Source: Methylovirgula sp. (GTDB lineage: Bacteria; Pseudomonadota; Alphaproteobacteria; Rhizobiales; Beijerinckiaceae). Taken from it: DNA of 5,019 nucleotides. The position numbers and the translations under genes are program-made. The stretch lies in NCBI GenBank assembly GCA_025356505.1, contig JANXSV010000290.1, positions 1 to 5,019 on the forward strand, read 5' to 3'. Position 1 is the stretch's first letter. Each line of letters starts with the position of its first letter. Of the stretch, positions 1-5,019 are shown one piece after another. The notes under the pieces were generated by a model. It had not been told where the DNA came from. It made no database searches and was given only the letters and a program-made list of their open reading frames with translations.

Positions 1-254
1 AACACGATCGAACTTTGTTTAACGCATTGTTTACAATTATCAAAGCCTATCGGACTTCGTCTTGCCGATCTTGCACAACGTGCCTCTATGCTTCTGATAT
101 ATCGTTCTTATTTTTGAGAAAACTGATTGATAATGGCACAGAATAAGTGCGAAATAGGTTGTCGTCCTTCGGTCTTTTTGTGCGATCGGCCTGTAATCGC
201 GGAAGTATCGACGTGCAGTGTCAATAAAAATTCAGGAATAAGCAGAGTGAACGC
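1..254. other. Intergenic region upstream of the sensor kinase gene, no credible gene
   Basis: This stretch is visibly richer in A and T than the coding DNA that follows. Two plus-strand frames stay open from the left edge (to stops at 115-117 and 141-143), but their translations show no recognisable domain and their codons do not resemble those of the neighbouring genes. It most likely holds the promoter of the gene starting at 255. A weak sigma-70-like pair can be seen, TTGCAC at 71-76 and TGATAT at 95-100 with an 18-base spacer, but both boxes match the consensus poorly. No tRNA, riboswitch fold or convincing terminator was recognised. The gene to the left is not in the window. Confidence 0.5.
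244..247 (+). promoter_or_regulatory. Weak ribosome binding site of the sensor kinase
   Basis: AGAG lies 7 bases before the ATG at 255, a normal spacing but only a partial Shine-Dalgarno match. The frame is closed upstream by TAA at 225-227, and no ATG, GTG or TTG lies in frame between that stop and 255. The ATG at 255 is therefore the earliest possible start, and it leads directly into a hydrophobic first membrane segment as expected for this family. Confidence 0.45.
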
Positions 255-3200
255 ATGATTGCAGCATGGGGTGTTCTGGTTGCAGCGCTGCTGTATCTGT
301 GCGCGCTGTTCGCTGTTGCGCATTATGGCGATACGCGCGGGCAACGCTGGGTGCGCAGGCGTGGCCGCTCGGTCATCTATGCCCTTTCTCTCGGGGTCTA
401 TTGCACATCCTGGACATTTTTTGGTTCTGTGGGCGTGGCGTCGAGCAGCGGATTCGACTTCTTACCGATTTATGTCGGGCCAATTCTGGTATTTTTGTTT
501 GGTCAACGCCTCTTAACGCGCATTATAAGCCTTTCGAAGTCGCAAAATATCACTTCAACGGCTGATTTCGTGGCAGCACGGTTCGGCAAATCTGAAATGG
601 TGGCGGCTTTGGTGGCTCTGATTGCCCTTGTCGGGGTTATTCCCTACGTGGCGCTGCAGTTAAAGGCGATTTCTTCCTCCCTCATCGCTGTTATAGGTTC
701 GCTTGACGCCGCAGATGAAGCCAATGTGCCGGATCTGGCGTTGCTCGCGGCCGTCGTTCTGGCCGGGTTTGCGGTAGCCTTCGGCACGCGCCGTATTGAT
801 GCAGCAGAGCATCAGGACGGGCTCATTCTTGCGGTGGCAGCTGAGTCCGTTGTCAAACTTCTGGCATTTCTGGCGGTTGGACTGTTCGTTACCTTCGGGA
901 TGTTTGACGGGTTTACCGATTTGATAAGCCATGCGCAGAATTCTCCGCGTATCTGGAGCCAGATAGCCAAACCACCCGAGCTAACGACATGGCTGGTAAT
1001 GGGGACCCTTTCAGCCTTTGCAGTCGTCCTTTTGCCCCGTCAATTTCACGTCATGGTGGTCGAAAATCGGGAGTTGAGTGACCTCCACGCGGCGAAATGG
1101 GCATTTCCATCGTATCTGGTGCTGATAAATCTATTTGTCATTCCACTGGCGATTGCCGGATTATGGTATTTTCCGGTGCAGAGTTTTGACCGCGACCTTA
1201 CCGTTCTGGCCTTGCCATTGGTGGCTCATTCAAGCTTTTTTGTGCTGGTTGCGCTGATCGGCGGGCTGTCCGCTGCATCGGCCATGGTCATTGTGGCGTC
1301 TGTGGCGCTGTCGATCATGGTTTCAAACGATCTTGTCATGCCCCTGCTTCTGCGCGCGGGGTGGCGACGGCGTCACGCCAGTCCGGAAATCTCCGTGGTT
1401 CAGAGCGATCTCGCACCGGTAATTTTGACCGTGAGGCGTGTGGCTATCGTTTCTGTATTGGGTCTTGGCTATCTCTATCTGCAGATCACCGGAGAGACTG
1501 CGCTCAATTCAATCGGAACACTCTCCTTCACTGCGATTGCGCAAATTGCACCTGCGTTTTTCGGCGGCCTGTTCTGGTCGCGGGCCAATGCGCGCGGGGC
1601 AATAGCCGGGCTGATTTGCGGCGCGCTGATGTGGCTTTACACACTGTTCCTGCCATCGCTCAACGCTTCTGCGCTGGATATTGGAGGCTGGTTGCATCAG
1701 GGGCCGTTTAACGTTGAATATCTGAAACCGAATGCATTGTTTGGTCTCAAAGTTCCACTGGTGCTGCACGGCGTGCTCTGGAGCCTGGGCGTCAATGTCC
1801 TGGCCTTCATCGGCTTTTCATACACCCGCCGTGTGAGCGATATTGAACAGGTGCAAGCGCGCATCTTCACCGGCGTCGATGCCGAACCGCTCAGCCATGT
1901 TTACGGCTTGCGTAAAGCCAATGTGACAGTTCAGGATCTGCAGGCGACACTTGCGCGCTATCTGGGCCAGGAGCGCACAAGGAAAGCTTTTTCTGATTTT
2001 GTGCTTGAACGCAGGCTGGATCCCAATCCTCAAACCGATGCGGATATCCATCTGCTGAAATTTGCCGAGACCATGCTGGCGTCGGCGATCGGCGCTGCCT
2101 CCTCGCGGCTGGTGCTGACTTTGCTCTTGCGCCGTCGTTCTGTCAGCAAACGCGCCGCGCTGGAACTGCTGGATGCCACCTCTACCGCAATTCAGAACAG
2201 CCGTGATCACCTGCAACATGCGCTCGACCACGCCAGACAAGGCATCACCGTATTTGACCATGAAATGCGGCTCGTGGCCTGGAACCGTGAATATCTTGAC
2301 CAGTTCCATCTGCCGCACTCCCACGCTTTTGTCGGTGCTAAAATGGAGGATATTCTGCGTACGCTTGCCGAAATGGGCATTTATGGGCCGGGCAGCGTTG
2401 AGGGCCACGTCCGCGACCGCATGGACATGCTTCTTCACCGCTCCGAGCCGATCAGGTTGCGACTTGCCACCAACGCAGTGATCGAAACACGGATTGCGCA
2501 TCTTCCCGACGGCGGCCTCGTGGCAACATATTCTGACGTAACAGAAACAGTGACCGCTGCTGACGAGCTGGCTTCTGCGAATGAAACGCTTGAAAAGAGG
2601 GTGCGCGAGCGCACCGAGGAGCTGACAAGGCTCAACCAGGAACTGGCGCGGGCTAAAAACCAGGCTGACGAAGCCAATCTTTCGAAAACGCGGTTTTTGG
2701 CCGCGGCCAGCCATGATATTCTGCAGCCGCTGAATGCTGCGAGGCTCTACGCCTCCTCCCTGCTCGAGGTGGCAAGTGAACCAGGAAGCCAGGTGCCGCG
2801 CCTGGCCTCAAACGTTGATTCCTCACTGGAAGCGGTAGAGGAGATCCTTGCAGCCTTGCTGGAGATTTCGCGCCTCGACGCAGGCGCTATGAAACCGGAG
2901 ATGAGTGCCTTCCGGATTGACGACATCCTACGCCAGCTCGAACTGGAATTCGCCCCCTTTGCCAAAGAGCAGGGCCTCAAGCTTACTTTTGTGCCGTGCA
3001 GCCTCACCGTTCGGTCGGACAGGAGACTTCTGCGCCGGATGTTGCAGAATTTGATCTCAAACGGACTGAAATATACGCGCACAGGACGGGTTCTGGTTGG
3101 AGTGCGACGGATGCGAAACCGCCTTCGCGTAGACATCATCGACACCGGACCGGGCATTCCGCCATCCAGCCAAAAGCTCATCTTCAAAGAATTTCAGCGT

Positions 3201-3791
3201 CTGACAGCAACTGCACAGGTTGCAAGCGGACTGGGGCTTGGACTTTCAATCGTCGAACGTATGAGTCGGGTTTTGGAACATAAGCTTACCTTGCGCTCCG
3301 ATATGGGTAAAGGGGCCACTTTTTCGATCGAGCTTCCACGCGCGGCCGCGGTGCCGGTTGTCGCGTCCAATGATTCTACCCTTGCCGTAAAGCATCAGCC
3401 ATTGGCGGGCCTGACCGTGCTGGCTCTCGACAATGAGCCGCGCATTCTGGAAGGAATGGCCGGACTTCTCAACGGCTGGGGCTGCGTCACTATCGGAGTT
3501 GCAGATCTGAAGTCCGCCCACAAAGCGCTGAAAGCCGCGGGCAAGAGGCCGGACGTGGTCATAGCGGATTACCACCTCGATGATGGTGACGGGCTTGATG
3601 CCATTCAGCAATTGCGCTGGGCTTTCGGCAGTACACTGCCGGCAGTGCTGGTCACAGCGGACCGGAGCGTCGAGGTCCGCGAATTGGCCGCAAGTCGAGG
3701 GGTGATAATTCTCAATAAACCGCTGCGACCAGCGGCTTTAAGGGCGCAACTTTCGCAGTGGATGGCTTACCGGCAGAGCGCCGCCGAGTAA
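255..3791 (+). CDS. SSS-family transporter-like hybrid sensor histidine kinase/response regulator (SSS-STAC-PAS-HisKA-HATPase-REC)
   Basis: An inner-membrane sensor of 1178 residues that probably senses, and may transport, a small solute, and autophosphorylates with ATP. Residues 1 to about 525 hold roughly 13 hydrophobic segments of the sodium:solute symporter type. A conserved-looking helix at about 336-361 contains GGLSAASAMVIVASVALS. Residues about 555-640 resemble the STAC linker found in CbrA-type kinases. A PAS domain (PAS_7-like) spans about 655-765, and a coiled coil about 767-812. The kinase core has the H-box SHDILQPLNAARL with phospho-acceptor His820, the N-box QNLISNGLKYT with Asn936, the G1 box DTGPGIP at 963-969 and the G2 box GLGLGLSIV at 992-1000. 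A receiver at about 1052-1172 has the acidic pair Asp1059/Glu1061, phospho-acceptor Asp1105, Thr1134 and Lys1155, so all key residues are present. There is no DNA-binding output domain, so a partner acts downstream. The gene is alone on its strand and converges on the isomerase gene. The architecture is confident; the ligand and the signalling target are unknown. CbrA of Pseudomonas is the best-known relative in layout, but it lacks the fused receiver. Confidence 0.95.
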   Translation: MIAAWGVLVAALLYLCALFAVAHYGDTRGQRWVRRRGRSVIYALSLGVYCTSWTFFGSVGVASSSGFDFLPIYVGPILVFLFGQRLLTRIISLSKSQNITSTADFVAARFGKSEMVAALVALIALVGVIPYVALQLKAISSSLIAVIGSLDAADEANVPDLALLAAVVLAGFAVAFGTRRIDAAEHQDGLILAVAAESVVKLLAFLAVGLFVTFGMFDGFTDLISHAQNSPRIWSQIAKPPELTTWLVMGTLSAFAVVLLPRQFHVMVVENRELSDLHAAKWAFPSYLVLINLFVIPLAIAGLWYFPVQSFDRDLTVLALPLVAHSSFFVLVALIGGLSAASAMVIVASVALSIMVSNDLVMPLLLRAGWRRRHASPEISVVQSDLAPVILTVRRVAIVSVLGLGYLYLQITGETALNSIGTLSFTAIAQIAPAFFGGLFWSRANARGAIAGLICGALMWLYTLFLPSLNASALDIGGWLHQGPFNVEYLKPNALFGLKVPLVLHGVLWSLGVNVLAFIGFSYTRRVSDIEQVQARIFTGVDAEPLSHVYGLRKANVTVQDLQATLARYLGQERTRKAFSDFVLERRLDPNPQTDADIHLLKFAETMLASAIGAASSRLVLTLLLRRRSVSKRAALELLDATSTAIQNSRDHLQHALDHARQGITVFDHEMRLVAWNREYLDQFHLPHSHAFVGAKMEDILRTLAEMGIYGPGSVEGHVRDRMDMLLHRSEPIRLRLATNAVIETRIAHLPDGGLVATYSDVTETVTAADELASANETLEKRVRERTEELTRLNQELARAKNQADEANLSKTRFLAAASHDILQPLNAARLYASSLLEVASEPGSQVPRLASNVDSSLEAVEEILAALLEISRLDAGAMKPEMSAFRIDDILRQLELEFAPFAKEQGLKLTFVPCSLTVRSDRRLLRRMLQNLISNGLKYTRTGRVLVGVRRMRNRLRVDIIDTGPGIPPSSQKLIFKEFQRLTATAQVASGLGLGLSIVERMSRVLEHKLTLRSDMGKGATFSIELPRAAAVPVVASNDSTLAVKHQPLAGLTVLALDNEPRILEGMAGLLNGWGCVTIGVADLKSAHKALKAAGKRPDVVIADYHLDDGDGLDAIQQLRWAFGSTLPAVLVTADRSVEVRELAASRGVIILNKPLRPAALRAQLSQWMAYRQSAAE

Positions 3792-3821
3792 CCATTCGGG
3801 GTTGTAAACATCCGCGGTTGA

Positions 3822-4442
3822 CTATCCCTGCGGCGTATAGGGAGCCCTGCGCGATACGATGGCGTCTTCCAGCAGCTCCAGCCGATCCTGACCCCAGAAA
3901 ACCTCGCCTTCAAGGACATAGGCGGGGGAACCGAAAACATCCTGCGCGATAGCACGCTCTGCATTGGCGGCATAAATCTGCGCGATTGCGCCCTGCTTTG
4001 ATGCATGAAGCACCTCAATGCCGATGCCAACTTGCGCAAGCAAAGCAGCCAGCTCGGTTTCATCGGCGATGTTTCGCTCTTCACACCAGCAGGCGCTGAA
4101 AGCAGCATGGATGAAAGCGTCCGGGTTGAGGCCCGCAGCGACTATTGCAACAACGAGATGATCAGCGGGCTTAATATCAAGGGGCCAGTATTTTGGCCGC
4201 AGGTTTAGCGTGACACCGCGCTTTTCACGCCAGCGTTGCAGCTCTAAAAACCGGTATTTCTGCCGCGCGGGGGCTCGCTGGGCGAGGGGAAGTCCGCCTG
4301 TCGCAGGAAACACCGTTCCCAACGATACAGGCCGATAATCCACGGTGATGTCGTGTCTTTTTGCAATCCCCAAAAATTCCGAATGGCCGAGAAAGGCCCA
4401 CGGGCTCATGAGAGTGAAATAGTAGCTGATCGACCTGCTCAA
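3822..4442 (-). CDS. 2-hydroxychromene-2-carboxylate isomerase-like protein (DsbA/GST-kappa family)
   Basis: A cytoplasmic thioredoxin-fold protein of 206 residues, close to the usual family length of about 200. In naphthalene degradation the founding enzyme (NahD) isomerises 2-hydroxychromene-2-carboxylate using glutathione. Visible family marks are the N-terminal YYFTLMSPWAFLG, where Ser13 sits at the position of the catalytic serine; the middle PKYWPLD (83-89); a probable cis-proline at GSP (Pro173); and the C-terminal VFWGQDRLELLEDAI (181-195). There is no CxxC motif, so it is not a disulfide oxidoreductase. The start is TTG at 4442. It is the only start in frame after the TGA upstream that keeps the first beta strand, and GGAG lies 7 bases before it; the next ATG (Met12) would cut away that strand. 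It lies downstream of the fadJ-type gene on the same strand, and nothing in the window suggests a naphthalene pathway. The real substrate is therefore open, and another glutathione-dependent isomerisation or transfer is possible. Confidence 0.92.
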   Translation of the reverse strand: MSRSISYYFTLMSPWAFLGHSEFLGIAKRHDITVDYRPVSLGTVFPATGGLPLAQRAPARQKYRFLELQRWREKRGVTLNLRPKYWPLDIKPADHLVVAIVAAGLNPDAFIHAAFSACWCEERNIADETELAALLAQVGIGIEVLHASKQGAIAQIYAANAERAIAQDVFGSPAYVLEGEVFWGQDRLELLEDAIVSRRAPYTPQG

Positions 4443-4449
4443 GGCGCGA

Positions 4450-4453
4450 CTCC
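4450..4453 (-). promoter_or_regulatory. Ribosome binding site supporting a TTG start of the isomerase-like gene
   Basis: The minus strand reads GGAG here, followed by a 7-base spacer and then TTG at 4442. This is a good Shine-Dalgarno core at ideal distance. It decides the start, since no ATG or GTG is available in frame between the upstream TGA and the conserved N-terminal strand. Confidence 0.6.
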
Positions 4454-4475
4454 GTTGGTCTTGTACTTCTTTTCA

Positions 4476-4503
4476 ATCGTCAGCACAAACAGCTGAGAGT
4501 CAA
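4476..4503 (-). promoter_or_regulatory. Possible promoter of the isomerase-like gene
   Basis: The minus strand shows TTGACT (4503-4498), a 5/6 match to the -35 consensus. It is followed after 16 bases by GACGAT (4481-4476), a poor -10 match. A start near 4470 would leave a short leader of about 28 bases containing the GGAG site. If real, the isomerase-like gene could be read independently of the upstream dehydrogenase gene. The weak -10 box keeps confidence low. Confidence 0.2.
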
Positions 4504-4516
4504 TGCGGAATTACAA

Positions 4517-4547
4517 CCGCCCTCCCACCGGGGGAGCGCTCTGGCGG
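4517..4547 (-). terminator. GC-rich hairpin in the gap between fadJ-type and isomerase-like genes
   Basis: An inverted repeat pairs 4519-4526 with 4532-4539 around a 5-base loop: eight positions with a single mismatch. Alternatively, an outer CCGCC/GGCGG pair (4517-4521 with 4543-4547) encloses the inner CTCCC/GGGAG stem. Read on the minus strand, the stem is followed by TTGTAATT rather than a run of T, so it is an imperfect intrinsic terminator. It lies about 50 bases after the stop of the dehydrogenase gene. It could equally be an mRNA-stabilising hairpin or part of a dispersed palindromic repeat. Confidence 0.35.
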
Positions 4548-4587
4548 AGGTGCATCTTGCCCCCCGCGCAGGGCCGGCGACGGCTTT

Positions 4588-4605
4588 GCCTGACTTTTGT
4601 CAGGC
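4588..4605 (-). repeat. Short perfect inverted repeat over the stop codon of the fadJ-type gene
   Basis: GCCTGA (4588-4593) and TCAGGC (4600-4605) are perfect 6-base complements around a 6-base loop, and the right arm includes the TGA stop of the dehydrogenase gene. On the minus strand the stem is followed by AAAGCC and not by T residues, so it is not a standard terminator. It may be a small 3'-end hairpin or chance. Confidence 0.35.
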
Positions 4606-5019
4606 CGCCTTCAATGTGGGGAACCGGCTATAGAAATTCTCTCCCTTTGCCGCCATATCGAGTAGCAATTCCGGCGGTGCAAATCTTGCCCCGTGCCGTG
4701 CCGCCAAGCCCTGACAGAGTTCGACAAATTTTGCCACGCCCAGTCCGTCGATATAGGACAGCGCACCTCCGGTGAAGGGCGCGAAGCCGAAGCCGAGGAT
4801 TGAACCCACATCCGCCTCACGCACATCGGTGATAACGCCCTGCTCGACTGAGCGCGCCGCTTCGAGAGCGATTGTCGCAAGAAAACGCAGTTTAAGCTCT
4901 GCCTTGTTGATGGTGTCGGCTTCAAGGCGGTGTCCGGCAATCTCCGAAAGGCCCGGCCACAGTTTCTTTTGGCCGCCAGTGGGATAGTCATAGAAGCCCT
5001 TGCCATTTTTACGGCCAAA
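4600..5019 (-). CDS. fadJ: 3-hydroxyacyl-CoA dehydrogenase, FadJ-type multifunctional beta-oxidation protein (C-terminal part)
   Basis: The frame is open from the window edge to TGA at 4602-4600 and gives the last 139 residues; the N-terminal part, including any enoyl-CoA hydratase domain, lies outside. The fragment starts with FGRKNGKGFYDYP, the typical end of the first 3-hydroxyacyl-CoA dehydrogenase C-terminal domain. It then continues as the second copy of that domain, with SILGFGFAPFTGGALSYID, then GLGVAKFVE, and finally RFAPPELLLDMAAKGENFY near the end. That tail resembles FadJ more than FadB as I recall them. The full protein would oxidise 3-hydroxyacyl-CoA to 3-ketoacyl-CoA with NAD in fatty-acid beta-oxidation, in the cytoplasm. 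An internal GTG at 4824 is not the start, because recognisable family sequence continues upstream of it. The isomerase-like gene follows after 157 bases on the same strand. The family is secure; the symbol is by resemblance of the C-terminus only. Confidence 0.9.
   Translation of the reverse strand, partial: FGRKNGKGFYDYPTGGQKKLWPGLSEIAGHRLEADTINKAELKLRFLATIALEAARSVEQGVITDVREADVGSILGFGFAPFTGGALSYIDGLGVAKFVELCQGLAARHGARFAPPELLLDMAAKGENFYSRFPTLKAA

Noticed and set aside
71..100. Sigma-70-like promoter TTGCAC-18-TGATAT before the kinase gene
   Set aside because: Both boxes match the consensus weakly, and similar pairs are expected by chance in AT-rich DNA, so it is mentioned only within the intergenic entry.
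1..117. Frame open from the left edge, possibly the 3' end of an upstream gene
   Set aside because: The codons are unlike those of the other genes (TTA, TGT, ATA), the peptide is not recognisable, and another frame is open just as far; short open frames are expected in AT-rich DNA of this length.
108..344. 78-codon open frame on the minus strand crossing the kinase start
   Set aside because: It overlaps the first 90 bases of a well-supported gene and the upstream region, and its product resembles no protein family I know.
1818..2714. 298-codon open frame on the minus strand
   Set aside because: It lies fully inside the sensor gene, antisense to its STAC, PAS and coiled-coil coding parts. 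Its translation shows no recognisable domain and is rich in Cys, His and Arg, as is typical of antisense frames in GC-rich genes.
2747..3187. 146-codon open frame on the minus strand
   Set aside because: It is antisense to the histidine kinase core, whose N and G1 boxes are clear on the plus strand. The Ser/Arg-rich translation looks like a frame shadow.
4503..4775. 90-codon plus-strand frame starting in the intergenic gap
   Set aside because: It is antisense to the fadJ-type gene for most of its length, and its Pro/Arg-rich translation has no recognisable domain.
4611..5018. 135-codon open frame on the minus strand in another frame
   Set aside because: It overlaps the FadJ-type frame, which has clear family motifs throughout; this one gives an Arg/Ser-rich peptide without motifs.

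Overview
The window looks like chromosomal DNA from an alphaproteobacterium, probably of the Brucella/Ochrobactrum branch of the Hyphomicrobiales. This rests on GC-rich coding sequence, the style of the three proteins, and a GC-rich hairpin-bearing gap. It is inferred from recall of similar proteins, not from a search. I see no mobile element, CRISPR array, tRNA or rRNA.

Layout. Positions 1-254 are a relatively AT-rich stretch without a credible gene, which probably holds the control region of the next gene. Positions 255-3791 (+) encode one large protein of 1178 residues. It has an SSS-family (sodium:solute symporter-like) membrane module, a STAC-like linker, a PAS domain, a histidine kinase core and a C-terminal receiver domain. 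Only 30 bases separate its stop from the stop of a convergent gene at 3822-4442 (-), a 206-residue 2-hydroxychromene-2-carboxylate isomerase-like protein that starts at TTG. A 157-base gap rich in inverted repeats follows (4443-4599). Then comes the C-terminal end of a FadJ-type 3-hydroxyacyl-CoA dehydrogenase (4600 to the window edge, -), whose N-terminal part lies outside.

How they may work together. The sensor is a one-protein transporter/kinase of the CbrA-like class. It would sense or move a small solute and pass phosphate from His820 to its own receiver Asp1105. The receiver carries no output domain, so a partner phosphotransfer protein or response regulator must be encoded elsewhere. 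The two minus-strand genes read in the same direction and may be co-transcribed: fatty acyl-CoA beta-oxidation first, then the glutathione-linked isomerase-like protein. Nothing in the sequence shows that the sensor controls them.

The most notable items are the symporter-to-hybrid-kinase fusion with an atypical H-box, the isomerase homologue beside a beta-oxidation gene, and the structured gap between the two minus-strand genes. I do not see clear evidence of a wholly undescribed system.
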